Assembly (NCBI RefSeq): GCF_004920405.1
Contig: NZ_RFLV01000002.1
Location: forward strand, 558,001 to 622,000
From: Pseudomonas leptonychotis
Lineage (GTDB): Bacteria; Pseudomonadota; Gammaproteobacteria; Pseudomonadales; Pseudomonadaceae
Direction: 5' to 3'
Length of the DNA stretch: 64,000 nucleotides
Part shown: piece by piece, positions 8,889 through 17,352 of the stretch
How positions within the stretch are numbered: position 1 is the first letter of the stretch
How the letters are laid out: every line of letters begins with the position of its first letter
Notes under the pieces: generated by a model
What the model was told of the DNA's origin: nothing
What the model saw: the letters and a program-made list of their open reading frames with translations, nothing else
Databases searched by the model: none
Program-made: the position numbers and the translations under genes

Positions 8889-9344
8889 CTACTGCAGCGA
8901 CCCATCAAGCACCACAACCGCCTCATCAGACTCTGGCAAGCGCTCAACTACCCGAAGCACTTCTGGCGCCTGATCCGCTCGCCACTGCTGAAACGCCGCA
9001 AGCTCGACCTGCCAAGTGCGCAGTACCCACGCCAAGACGGCCAGATCATCAACCAGCCCAACACCTAATAACCAGTCGGGTATGGCATCCAGCGGCGTGA
9101 CGAAGTACAGCAAAGCCGCCACCACTGCCAGTAATGCTCGAGAATCGATTGCCCGATATTCACCACGCCACCAGGCCAGACAAAGTGCCTGCAGCAGCTT
9201 CAGGTGATCAGCCAATTCAGCAAAGCCATTACCCAGCTTTTCACGCTTTCGAGCGACTGATAGCAGCAAGGTCGGTAACCGTCCGGCCTTAAGGAAACGC
9301 TTAGCTAGAAACTGGTAACGGGTAAAATTTTTCGGTGTTTTCAT
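8889..9344 (-). CDS. YkvA-like DUF1232 membrane protein
   Basis: The protein has 151 residues. The DUF1232 signature lies at about residues 70-105, with LLAVVAALLYFVTPLDAIPD and the following LGVGLVDDLAVLAWVL, which form a short hydrophobic hairpin. A basic N-terminus (KNFTRYQFLAKRFLKAGR) precedes it. The function of the family is unknown; membrane association is inferred. It converges on the solute-binding protein gene. Confidence 0.85.
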   Translation of the reverse strand: MKTPKNFTRYQFLAKRFLKAGRLPTLLLSVARKREKLGNGFAELADHLKLLQALCLAWWRGEYRAIDSRALLAVVAALLYFVTPLDAIPDWLLGVGLVDDLAVLAWVLRTWQVELAAFQQWRADQAPEVLRVVERLPESDEAVVVLDGSLQ

Positions 9345-9714
9345 CGCCCTCTCCCGCCAATCCCGCGTACGCGCTGGGTTGGCTATGGTTATCCACTAAA
9401 GCTGTGGATAACCTTGTGAACAGTTTCTCCATAACCCTGGCAAACGCCCAGCCCATGCGGCCTCACCACAGATCGGACATTTTTTGCCCACACAGCAAAA
9501 AATCATATAAATCAATAAGTTAAAAATGGCAAAGGGTTTTTACGCGAGCGTTACAGTAACTCGTCATGACCTATATGGAAAATGTGCATAACCGTAACAC
9601 TGCAGCCATTACTCACGCCCTTTAAGACCCTCTAGTCAAGCGAAAAGTGCCAATTACGCTTGGCAAAAACGACAACGCCCCGTCGAGACGGGGCGCTGTT
9701 GAAACCGCTAAGAA
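9345..9714. promoter_or_regulatory. Non-coding stretch with inverted DnaA boxes and AT-rich tract
   Basis: No gene is visible in these 370 bases. TTATCCAC (9389-9396) and GTGGATAA (9404-9411) form a perfect inverted repeat around a 7-base spacer, and the second arm extends to the exact DnaA-box consensus. About 75 bases later there is a hairpin of T and A runs flanking GCCCACACAGC, then an AT-rich tract with CATATAAATCAATAAGTTA and AAGGGTTTTTACG. The stretch at 20446-20625 has the same parts in the same order. A role in DnaA binding is inferred. Confidence 0.6.
9665..9695 (-). terminator. Intrinsic terminator of the FKBP gene
   Basis: A 9-bp GC-rich stem (9676-9684 with 9687-9695) is followed by GTTTTT on the minus strand, directly downstream of the FKBP stop codon. 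Confidence 0.8.
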
Positions 9715-10422
9715 TTACTCTTGAGTGGCGGTGTCTTTGATCGCAATCAGTTCCAGATCAAACACCAGCACCGAGTTGGCTGGGATTGCTGGAGTCGGGC
9801 TTTGCTCGCCATAAGCCAGCTCACTCGGGATATAGAGCTTGTACTTCTCGCCAACATGCATCAGCTGCAAGCCTTCAACCCAACCTGGGATCACACCGTT
9901 AACCGGCAGATCGATCGGGCTACCGCGCTCAACCGAGCTGTCGAACACACTGCCATCGGTCAGCTTGCCTTCGTAGTGAACAGTTACCACGTCGGTGGCT
10001 TTCGGTTGGGCACCATCAGCCTTCTTCACCACTTCGTACTGCAGGCCGGAAGCGGTAGTGGTTACGCCGTCACGCTTGGCATTGTCTTCAAGGAATTTCT
10101 TGCCGGCTTTAGCCGACTCTTCATTGAGGGTCACCATGCGCTCTTCGGCACGTTTCTGCAGGAAGGCAAAAGCTTCAATCAGCTCTTCGTCCTTCAGGCG
10201 CTGCTCTTTCTTGCCAATAGCATCTTCGATGCCTTGGGCAACGGCATTGGAGTCCAGATCATCCATGCCTTCTTGAGCCAGGCTCTTGCCCATGTTCAGG
10301 CCGATACCATAAGACGCTTTCTGTGCCGGAGTTTCCAGGGTGAGCTCTTTGGTTTGCGAATCGCAACCTGCGAGAACCAAACCTACCAGGGCGACCGCCG
10401 CTGCTAAACGATGCTGTTTCAT
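9715..10422 (-). CDS. FKBP-type peptidyl-prolyl cis-trans isomerase, lipoprotein
   Basis: This 235-residue folding catalyst has a lipoprotein signal with lipobox LAGC at about residues 17-20, so it is predicted to be a periplasm-facing lipoprotein. The FkpA/Mip-type N-terminal dimerisation domain (QKASYGIGLNMGKSLA onward) covers about 30-120. The FKBP domain follows, with VTVHYEGKLTDGSVFDSS, VIPGWVEGLQLM, YIPSELAYG and SVLVFDLELI. All family landmarks are present. It isomerises prolyl bonds in exported proteins. It lies next to two tRNA genes and rdgC. Confidence 0.93.
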   Translation of the reverse strand: MKQHRLAAAVALVGLVLAGCDSQTKELTLETPAQKASYGIGLNMGKSLAQEGMDDLDSNAVAQGIEDAIGKKEQRLKDEELIEAFAFLQKRAEERMVTLNEESAKAGKKFLEDNAKRDGVTTTASGLQYEVVKKADGAQPKATDVVTVHYEGKLTDGSVFDSSVERGSPIDLPVNGVIPGWVEGLQLMHVGEKYKLYIPSELAYGEQSPTPAIPANSVLVFDLELIAIKDTATQE

Positions 10423-10611
10423 GCTTATTCCTTGTCCGGTGCGCCCTAGGGCTAATGGGGTGAAAGCGCGAGCTTAGCAGGCTGCCGCGATCACTGGCTA
10501 CCGTGTTAGGAGACAGAAAATGCGTATAAGTTCAGATGTTTAGCGGATTATTCAGGAAGAATTTCTGAGGTATTAGGATATGTCACAGAGGGGATGAAGC
10601 GAGGATAAAAA

Positions 10612-10688
10612 TGGCGCAGCGGACGGGACTCGAACCCGCGACCCCCGGCGTGACAGGCCGGTATTCTAACCGACTGAACTACCGCTGC
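10612..10688 (-). tRNA. tRNA-Asp (GTC)
   Basis: This is a 77-base cloverleaf with CCA encoded (10612-10614). The 7-bp acceptor stem is GCAGCGG with CCGCTGC, the TTCGA T-loop is present, and the anticodon loop reads CTGTCAC, giving GTC. Confidence 0.97.
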
Positions 10689-10709
10689 GCGTAACTTCAA
10701 AAAGCGAGT

Positions 10710-10785
10710 TGGTGGGTGATGACGGGATCGAACCGCCGACCCGCTGCTTGTAAGGCAGCTGCTCTCCCAGCTGAGCTAATCACCC
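10710..10785 (-). tRNA. tRNA-Val (TAC)
   Basis: This is a 76-base cloverleaf with CCA encoded (10710-10712). The acceptor stem is GGGTGAT with ATCACCC and the anticodon loop reads CTTACAA, giving TAC. It lies 21 bases upstream of tRNA-Asp and is probably co-transcribed with it. Confidence 0.97.
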
Positions 10786-11051
10786 TTCACTCTCGAAGTG
10801 GGCCGCATTCTAGAGAGGCATCGACACCTTGGCAAGCACTGATTTGAATATTTTTTATTGATGCAGCAAAGGCTTAGCGCAGACTTGGCCTCAGGCACTC
10901 TAGAGGGGAATAATGCGCCCCGAATGAAACGAGCAGGTTGTACGACCGGTCATACCGCTTCTGACAACTTGAAGCAGCACCTGCATCAGGTACTGACGAC
11001 TTGTGATACCTGCCGCTGCTGGCAGCTCAACTAATGGAGATTCACCCTCTT

Positions 11052-11972
11052 ATGTGGTTTCGTAACCTGCTGGTTTATCGCCTCACCCAAGACATTCCTT
11101 TTGATGCCGAGGTCCTGGAAGCTGCCCTGTCCGCCAAACCGGCCCGCTCGTGCGCCAGCCAAGAACTCAGCACCTACGGCTTTATCGCGCCCTTCGGTAA
11201 AGGTGGCGATGCACCGTTGGTACACGTCAGCGGCGACTTTCTCCTGATCGCCGCCCGCAAAGAAGAGCGCATCCTGCCGGGCAGTGTGGTGCGTGATGCA
11301 CTGAAGGAAAAAGTCGACGAGATCGAAGCCGAGCAGATGCGCAAGGTCTACAAAAAAGAGCGTGACCAGCTCAAGGATGAAATCGTGCAAACCTTCTTGC
11401 CGCGCGCCTTTATCCGCAAGTCCGCCACATTTGCGGCCATCGCGCCCAAACAAGGCTTGATTCTGGTCGATTCGGCGAGCGCCAAGCGGGCCGAGGACTT
11501 GCTCTCAACCCTGCGTGAGGCCATTGGCTCGCTACCCATACGCCCTCTCGCGGTGAAAATTGCACCGAGCGCCACGCTTACCGATTGGGTCAAAACTCAA
11601 AAAGCCGCTGACGACTTCTTTGTTCTGGATGAATGCGAGCTGCGTGACACCCACGAAGATGGCGGGGTCGTGCGTTGCAAGCGACAAGACCTGACCAGCG
11701 ACGAAATTCAGCTGCACATGACCGCCGGCAAGCAAGTCACCCAGCTCTCCCTGGCTTGGCAGGAAAAGTTGTCCTTCATGCTGGATGACAAGTTGGTGGT
11801 CAAACGCCTGCGTTTCGAAGACCTGCTGCAAGATCAGGCCGAACAAGATGGTGGCGATGACGCCCTTGGCCAACAGGACGCCAGCTTTACCCTGATGATG
11901 CTCACGCTGGTGGAGTTCCTCCCAGCCCTGTTCGAAGCCTTGGGCGGCGAAGAAATCCCTCAGGGCATCTGA
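11052..11972 (+). CDS. rdgC: Recombination-associated protein RdgC
   Basis: RdgC is a ring-shaped DNA-binding protein that restrains RecA and supports growth when recombination functions are missing. The 306 residues match the family. The protein starts [14 protein letters not shown] at ATG 11052, the canonical start, with GGAGA upstream; an in-frame ATG at 11034 adds only six residues. [20 protein letters not shown] and the C-terminal [18 protein letters not shown] are typical landmarks. Confidence 0.96.
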   Translation: MWFRNLLVYRLTQDIPFDAEVLEAALSAKPARSCASQELSTYGFIAPFGKGGDAPLVHVSGDFLLIAARKEERILPGSVVRDALKEKVDEIEAEQMRKVYKKERDQLKDEIVQTFLPRAFIRKSATFAAIAPKQGLILVDSASAKRAEDLLSTLREAIGSLPIRPLAVKIAPSATLTDWVKTQKAADDFFVLDECELRDTHEDGGVVRCKRQDLTSDEIQLHMTAGKQVTQLSLAWQEKLSFMLDDKLVVKRLRFEDLLQDQAEQDGGDDALGQQDASFTLMMLTLVEFLPALFEALGGEEIPQGI

Positions 11973-12063
11973 CTGCCCGCCAGGCCGAGCAGCCGCAGAG
12001 GAATGAACCACTGATCCTTTGCGGCTTGCCTCAACACGCCTAATGTGCAAAATACTGCACAGC

Positions 12064-12113
12064 GCGAGGACGACCTCGCCACTTACTGAGTGACCCACCA
12101 GGGGACGACCCCT
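12064..12113 (+). promoter_or_regulatory. Guanidine-II riboswitch (mini-ykkC)
   Basis: Two hairpins each carry the invariant ACGA loop inside GGACGACC. Hairpin one pairs GCGAGG with CCTCGC (12064-12079), and hairpin two pairs AGGGG with CCCCT (12100-12113). The paired ACGR loops are the defining feature of the guanidine-II class, in which guanidine joins the two loops and frees the ribosome-binding site. It ends 20 bases before the start of the SugE/Gdx gene, the expected target. Confidence 0.93.
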
Positions 12114-12133
12114 CCCACTATCTGGAAGTCAGC

Positions 12134-12448
12134 ATGTCCTGGATCATTCTGTTTTTTGCCGGCTTATTTGAAGTCGGCTGGGCAGTAGGCCTGAAATACA
12201 CCGACGGTTTTACCCGCCCACTGCCTACCCTGCTCACCGTTGCGGCGATGATTATCAGCCTCGGCTTGCTGGGCTTAGCCATGAAGGAATTGCCACTGGG
12301 CACCGCCTATGCGATCTGGACCGGCGTCGGTGCGGTAGGCACGGTAATCGCCGGCATCATCCTGTTCGGCGAGTCCATGGCGCTGATCCGCCTGGCCAGC
12401 GTGGCGCTGATTGTTTGCGGCCTACTTGGGTTGAAACTGAGCCATTGA
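12134..12448 (+). CDS. sugE: Guanidinium exporter, SMR family (SugE/Gdx)
   Basis: This is a 104-residue inner-membrane protein with four transmembrane helices, working as an antiparallel dimer that exchanges guanidinium for protons. The essential glutamate lies in [14 protein letters not shown] at residue 13. The [13 protein letters not shown] sequence separates the Gdx subtype from EmrE-type multidrug pumps. The guanidine-II riboswitch directly upstream supports guanidinium as the substrate. A strong terminator follows. Confidence 0.95.
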   Translation: MSWIILFFAGLFEVGWAVGLKYTDGFTRPLPTLLTVAAMIISLGLLGLAMKELPLGTAYAIWTGVGAVGTVIAGIILFGESMALIRLASVALIVCGLLGLKLSH

Positions 12449-12476
12449 GCGGCCTGCAGGCTCTTTCAGCCATGCT

Positions 12477-12505
12477 AAAAAAGCCCGCCAATAGGCGGGC
12501 TTTTT
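12477..12505. terminator. Bidirectional terminator between sugE and the acyltransferase gene
   Basis: A 9-bp stem AAGCCCGCC/GGCGGGCTT (12481-12489, 12494-12502) is flanked by an A-run on the left and a T-run on the right, serving both converging genes. Confidence 0.88.
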
Positions 12506-12517
12506 GATACCACTGAG

Positions 12518-14392
12518 TTAACGCCGCGCCCCCCGCAGCGCCTCCACCTGAGCCTGTAACAGCTCGCACTTGACCGCCTCGGCAGCCACTGGCGTGCCGG
12601 CCACCAGGGTTATGCGCGACCACAGCCGCTTGAATAGACCCTTGTGCGGATCGCGGCTGAAAAAGCTCCCCCACAGCCCCTGCAAGGCCATGGGAATAAC
12701 CGGAACCGGGTTGGCTTCTATGATCCGTTCGATGCCGTTTTTAAACTCATTAAGCTCGCCATCAGTGGTCAACTTGCCTTCTGGGAAGATGCATACCACC
12801 TCACCGTTGCGCAGGTATTCGGCTATTTTTTTGAACGCCGCATCGTAAATCAGCAAGTCTTCGCTGCGCCCGGCAATCGGCACGGTGCCTGCGGTGCGGA
12901 AGATAAAGTTAAGCACTGGCAGGTTGTAGATTTTGTAGTACATGACAAAGCGCACTGGCCGGCGCACCGCACCACCGATCAGCAACGCATCGACAAACGA
13001 TACGTGGTTGCACACAAGCACCGCGGCGCCTTCGTCAGGAATCGCCTCCAGCCCTTTGTGTTCAACCCGGTACATCGAGTGGCTAAGCAGCCAGATCATA
13101 AAGCGCATGCTGAATTCAGGAACGATCTTGAAGATATAGCTGTTGACCGCAATATTCATCAGCGAGATGACCAGAAACAGCTGCGGGATCGACAGCTCAG
13201 CAACGCTCAGGAACAGAATCGAGACAATGGCCGAGACCACCATAAACAGGGCGTTAAGGATGTTATTGGCGGCAATCACCCGCGCTCGCTCATGCTCCAC
13301 GGTGCGCGACTGAATCAATGCATACAGCGGCACGATGTAAAAACCACCGAACAAGCCAATGCCGAGGACCGAGCCGAGAATCCACCAGGCCTGCCCAATA
13401 CTCAGCACCGCCAGCCAATCATGGGGTACTGCCGCCTGGGGAAACCCGCCAGAAAACCACCACAGCGCAATGCCAAATACCGTCAAGCCGATCGAACCGA
13501 ACGGTACCAGGCCGATCTCCACCTTATGCCCACTCATGCGCTCGCAAAGCATCGAACCCAAGGCGATACCGACCGAGAACACGGTAAGAATCAGGGTGAC
13601 CACGCTTTCATCACCGTACAGCCACTCTTTGGCATACGCCGGAATCTGCGTCAGGTACACCGCACCCAGGAACCAGAACCAGGAGTTGCCCACCATTGAG
13701 CGCGACACTGCCGGACGCTGCCCCAAACCAAGCTTCATGATCAGCCAGGACTGGCGAAAAATGTTCCAGTCCAGCTTGAGCTGTGGCATGGCAGCAGATG
13801 CGGCGGGAATACTGCGACTGGCGAAGTACCCCAATACAGCCACCAGCACCACTGAGGCGGCGACGATATGCGCATAACCACTGCTGGCCATGATCACACC
13901 TGCACCGATGGTGCCGGCCAGGATAGCCAGGAAGGTGCCCATTTCCACCAATGCGTTACCACCGACCAGCTCTTGCTCCTCAAGGTGCTGCGGCAGGATC
14001 GAATACTTCACGGGGCCAAACAACGCCGACTGGGTGCCCATGGCAAATAGCACCCCGAGCATCACCGGTAGGTTGCCGAGCAACACACCAGCCGCGCCGA
14101 GCAGCATGATCACAATCTCGGCGAATTTGATCTTGCGGATCAGCCCGTCCTTGGCGAATTTCTCCCCAAACTGGCCACCGAGGGCCGAGAACAAGAAGAA
14201 CGGCAGGATAAACAACAAGGCACAAAGATTGATCAGCAAGGCTTTGTCAGCCCCAGAACTGATCTTGAACAAAATGACGAGAATCAGTGACTGCTTAAAG
14301 ATGTTGTCATTGAAAGCACCCAACAACTGGGTCAGGAAAAACGGCAAAAAGCGCTTTTTACCCAGCAATGCGAATTGTGATTGTTCGGTCAT
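12518..14392 (-). CDS. MFS transporter fused to 1-acylglycerol-3-phosphate O-acyltransferase
   Basis: This is a 624-residue inner-membrane fusion. Residues 1 to about 420 form a 12-helix MFS domain (starting GKKRFLPFFLTQLLGAFNDN) like the lysophospholipid flippase LplT. Residues 430-624 are a PlsC-type acyltransferase with the catalytic NHVSFVD (H-x4-D) and the FPEGKLTTDG substrate-binding motif. Together they would flip lysophospholipids inward and re-acylate them, as LplT and Aas do in enterics, but without the Aas acyl-ACP synthetase domain. ATG 14392 (MTEQSQF) fits the LplT N-terminus; longer upstream reading frame is unlikely sequence. Confidence 0.9.
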   Translation of the reverse strand: MTEQSQFALLGKKRFLPFFLTQLLGAFNDNIFKQSLILVILFKISSGADKALLINLCALLFILPFFLFSALGGQFGEKFAKDGLIRKIKFAEIVIMLLGAAGVLLGNLPVMLGVLFAMGTQSALFGPVKYSILPQHLEEQELVGGNALVEMGTFLAILAGTIGAGVIMASSGYAHIVAASVVLVAVLGYFASRSIPAASAAMPQLKLDWNIFRQSWLIMKLGLGQRPAVSRSMVGNSWFWFLGAVYLTQIPAYAKEWLYGDESVVTLILTVFSVGIALGSMLCERMSGHKVEIGLVPFGSIGLTVFGIALWWFSGGFPQAAVPHDWLAVLSIGQAWWILGSVLGIGLFGGFYIVPLYALIQSRTVEHERARVIAANNILNALFMVVSAIVSILFLSVAELSIPQLFLVISLMNIAVNSYIFKIVPEFSMRFMIWLLSHSMYRVEHKGLEAIPDEGAAVLVCNHVSFVDALLIGGAVRRPVRFVMYYKIYNLPVLNFIFRTAGTVPIAGRSEDLLIYDAAFKKIAEYLRNGEVVCIFPEGKLTTDGELNEFKNGIERIIEANPVPVIPMALQGLWGSFFSRDPHKGLFKRLWSRITLVAGTPVAAEAVKCELLQAQVEALRGARR

Positions 14393-14508
14393 CGTCCGTG
14401 TACCTGTCTGCAGTGGCCAAGCGAGTAGTTCGGTATTTGACTGCAATAACCCCCTACAAAGCCACAGCAACGCGTACTTTTTGCGGCATTTCCCGCAAAG
14501 GTCGGGCC

Positions 14509-14838
14509 CTACAACGGCAGTTGCCCCAATACCCCGCGCACGACAAAGAACACCAACAGGCCTCCCGCAATGGTCGCTAACAAGTGTCGCGTCAGGGCCG
14601 CGATGGCGATTGTCGCCAGGCCAGCCAGCAAGTATGCGTTGTGCAGCGTGAACGCCCACTGCTGGCCATCGGGAATCAGCATGCCTGGCAGCACAATGGC
14701 GCTCAATACGGCAGTCGGCACGTACTGCAGGCCTTGACGCACCGACGGTGGGAAACGTAGATGAGGGAAAGCAAACAGGCTGTAGCGGATCGCGAAGGTG
14801 ATCAACGCCATGCCGAGAATCAGCGGCCACACATCCAT
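14509..14838 (-). CDS. azlD: AzlD-family small membrane subunit (branched-chain amino acid exporter)
   Basis: This 109-residue protein has about four hydrophobic helices. It starts MDVWPLILGMALITFAIRYS, typical of AzlD. It works with AzlC as a branched-chain amino acid exporter (AzlCD, BrnFE). Its ATG overlaps the TGA of the upstream azlC as ATGGATG next to TTTGA, showing tight coupling. The specific substrate here is inferred. Confidence 0.88.
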   Translation of the reverse strand: MDVWPLILGMALITFAIRYSLFAFPHLRFPPSVRQGLQYVPTAVLSAIVLPGMLIPDGQQWAFTLHNAYLLAGLATIAIAALTRHLLATIAGGLLVFFVVRGVLGQLPL

Positions 14839-15551
14839 CAAACGACCTCCCCGCTGATAACGGGCCCTTGGCGCCGCTCCAGCCATACACCGACCGCAAT
14901 ACCGCTTAGCGCGGCCGCCATTAAGCCTAATTTGTATGGCCAGGCGTGGCACAGCAGCGCCACAGCCCCAGCCACCAGCGCAGCGGCAATTTGCGGCTGG
15001 TTGCGCAACGCCGGCACCACAATGCCAATGAATGTCGCCAACATGGCGAAGTCCAACCCCCAGCCCGCCAAATTCGGCACGCTTTGGCCAAACAGTGCGC
15101 CCACCAGTGAGCTGCCCACCCAGGACAGGTACAGCGCCAACGCCACACCCGCGTGGTACCACTGGCCGTGCTCGCTCATGCCGCGTGCCAGATAACGGCG
15201 CTGCACCACGGCGAAGGCCTCATCGGTCAAACCGAACGCCAGCGGCACCCGCCAGCGTTGCGACAGCCCACCCACATAAGGCTGTAACGCGGCGCTGTAG
15301 AGCACATGACGCAGGTTAACCACCAAGGTGGTCAGTAGAATCACCAGCGTGCCACTGCCCAATGTCAGCAGGCTGATGGCAATAAATTGCGCAGAGCCGG
15401 CATACACCAGCAAGGACATGCCCAGCGCCTGAGCGAGGCTCAACCCGGCGAGGCTGGCCAGCGCACCGTAGATCAATCCAAACGGCAGTATCCCGACAAT
15501 CATCGGAATACTGTCGCGACATCCATAGAGAAAATGCTGCAAACGGCTCAT
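14838..15551 (-). CDS. azlC: AzlC-family branched-chain amino acid permease subunit
   Basis: This 237-residue membrane protein has the AzlC landmarks PMIVGILPFGLIYGALA, AGSAQFIAISLL, VNLRHVLYSAALQPY and LTDEAFAV. It forms a two-component exporter with the downstream AzlD. The start is ATG 15551 with an upstream AGGAGGG ribosome-binding site. A second azlCD pair, not closely similar in sequence, lies at 42569-43583. Confidence 0.9.
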   Translation of the reverse strand: MSRLQHFLYGCRDSIPMIVGILPFGLIYGALASLAGLSLAQALGMSLLVYAGSAQFIAISLLTLGSGTLVILLTTLVVNLRHVLYSAALQPYVGGLSQRWRVPLAFGLTDEAFAVVQRRYLARGMSEHGQWYHAGVALALYLSWVGSSLVGALFGQSVPNLAGWGLDFAMLATFIGIVVPALRNQPQIAAALVAGAVALLCHAWPYKLGLMAAALSGIAVGVWLERRQGPVISGEVV

Positions 15552-15699
15552 GTGCCCTCCTGATAGCCAACAGCCTGCCGGATCGGCGCCACCTCGTCTT
15601 GAACAATCTTGCGCATCGAGGCCACCACACACTGATCTGGCGCAATACAGCCCGAGGCCCACTGGCTAGACTGCCGCCTACATCGCCTAGGATCTGCTC

Positions 15700-16956
15700 A
15701 TGCCAGAAGCGCTCACCACCTTGCTGAATTTCGCCAGTGCCTTGGCCGCCGGCCTGCTAATTGGTGCCGAACGTGGCTGGCAGGGCCGTAATAGCGATGA
15801 CTCACAGCTGGTCGCAGGCATTCGCACCTTTGCCTTGAGCAGCCTGCTCGGCGCCTTTGCCATGCTGCTGGGGGAGCACTTCGGCGTCATCGCCTGGGCG
15901 GTGATCTTTGCTGGTTTTGCCCTCCTCGTAATGGCCTCCTACTTTGGCGAACTGAAACGCTTGGGCGATATAGGCCTTACCAGCGAAGTGGCGTTACTGA
16001 TCACTTTTCTGCTTGGCAGCCTGGCCATGGCCGGTTATGCCGGCCTAGCGGCTTCGGGTGCGGTAGCGGTGGCACTGCTGCTGAGCCTCAAACAGTCCCT
16101 GCACGGAGCACTGCAGCGGCTCAGCGAGGCGGAACTGTCCGGGATACTGAAGCTGCTGTTTATTTCCTTGGTGCTATTACCCGCACTGCCCAATCAAGGT
16201 TACGGCCCCTGGCAGACGTTCAATCCTTACGCCATCTGGTGGATGGTGGTGCTGATCGCCAGCATCGGTTTTGCCGCTTACGTGGCAATACGCCTGGTGG
16301 GCATGCGCCGCGGCTTGCTGATCACCGCACTACTGGGCGGCGTGGTGTCCTCCACAGCAATGACCGTGACCCTGGCGCGTCTGGCCTCTGGTCGCAACTT
16401 GCACGCGATGCTGGCCTGCGGCCTGCTCGCCACGTCAGCCCTGATGTTTCCGCGCATTCTCTTGGAAGTCGGCCTGGTAAACGCCCACCTGCTGCCGCAG
16501 CTGTTCTGGCCCCTGGGCATCGCCACACTGATATACGCCAGCGGCGCTTTGTTGTACTTCCACCGCGCCGGTAACGAGCCTGAAGAGGCCGCCGAACCGC
16601 CACTTAAAAACCCCTTCGAGCTAGGCCCTGCTTTGCGTTTTGCCGCGCTACTGGCGCTGATCCTGCTCATGGTCGAAGGCGCGCAGCACGAGTTTGGTGA
16701 CGCGGGGGTGTATCTGGTGGCACTGCTTTCGGGCTTGGCCGATGTGGATGCCATCACCCTCTCGCTGTCACGCAGCGCTCAGGGCGAACTGGCTACCCAA
16801 GTTGCCGTGCAAGGCATCTTCCTCGCGGCCCTGAGTAACAGTCTGGTCAAAGGCTTTCTGATCGCCTTGATTGGTGGCCGCAGGTTGGCCTTGATGACCC
16901 TGCCGATAATGGCTGCGGGTCTATTGGCCGGCGCTGCGGTGTTGCTGCTGCACTAA
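15700..16956 (+). CDS. MgtC/SapB-DUF4010 family membrane protein
   Basis: The protein has 418 residues with roughly twelve hydrophobic segments. The N-terminal MgtC-like domain (FASALAAGLLIGAERGWQGR and GIRTFALSSLLGAF) is followed by a DUF4010 domain with GGVVSSTAMTVTLARLA and SGLADVDAITLSLSR. MgtC proteins modulate the membrane ATP synthase in pathogens; what these large environmental homologues do is not known. It is divergent from azlC. Confidence 0.88.
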   Translation: MPEALTTLLNFASALAAGLLIGAERGWQGRNSDDSQLVAGIRTFALSSLLGAFAMLLGEHFGVIAWAVIFAGFALLVMASYFGELKRLGDIGLTSEVALLITFLLGSLAMAGYAGLAASGAVAVALLLSLKQSLHGALQRLSEAELSGILKLLFISLVLLPALPNQGYGPWQTFNPYAIWWMVVLIASIGFAAYVAIRLVGMRRGLLITALLGGVVSSTAMTVTLARLASGRNLHAMLACGLLATSALMFPRILLEVGLVNAHLLPQLFWPLGIATLIYASGALLYFHRAGNEPEEAAEPPLKNPFELGPALRFAALLALILLMVEGAQHEFGDAGVYLVALLSGLADVDAITLSLSRSAQGELATQVAVQGIFLAALSNSLVKGFLIALIGGRRLALMTLPIMAAGLLAGAAVLLLH

Positions 16957-17352
16957 GCCGGCGCGAGCCCCCTTTCTCTTGCGCGCCTATGACCCACTGC
17001 CAATTGCCGACCTAGAACCGGCGATGGTGCCCCTTCGACTACACCGCGTAGTGCTGCCTCGCAACCACCCCAACCAAGGGCTGGACTTACCGAACCCGCT
17101 TTATCCACCTATGCCTAAAAAGTCGTAACAACCTCAGCCCAGAGCCTTGCGAGGCCTATGGGTTATACGGTAACTGAGCCTGCACTGAACGCCACTCATG
17201 GCTAGGCACAAGCACACGGAACACCCAACAATAGCCTGGAGCGCCCTACACTCGACCACGCCACCCTGGAGACACATCATGCCCACCTGCACCGCTCTAT
17301 TCGCCAAACAGCTTGGCTCTATACGGCGCACTGCCCGGCCCCAGGTGCCAGC
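16957..17352. other. Intergenic stretch, possible decayed gene end
   Basis: No intact gene is visible in these 396 bases. On the plus strand one frame from about 16967 to 17127 reads like the tail of a protein (LLRAYDPLPIADLEPAMVPL, then HRVVLPRNHPNQG and a stop after PKKS), with proline- and leucine-rich natural-looking sequence but no start of its own. It may be the 3' remnant of a deleted gene. The rest is featureless. Confidence 0.25.

Noticed and set aside
12644..13699. 351-codon plus-strand frame opposite the MFS-acyltransferase gene
   Set aside because: His-, Gln- and Arg-rich antisense translation, with the real gene clearly on the minus strand.
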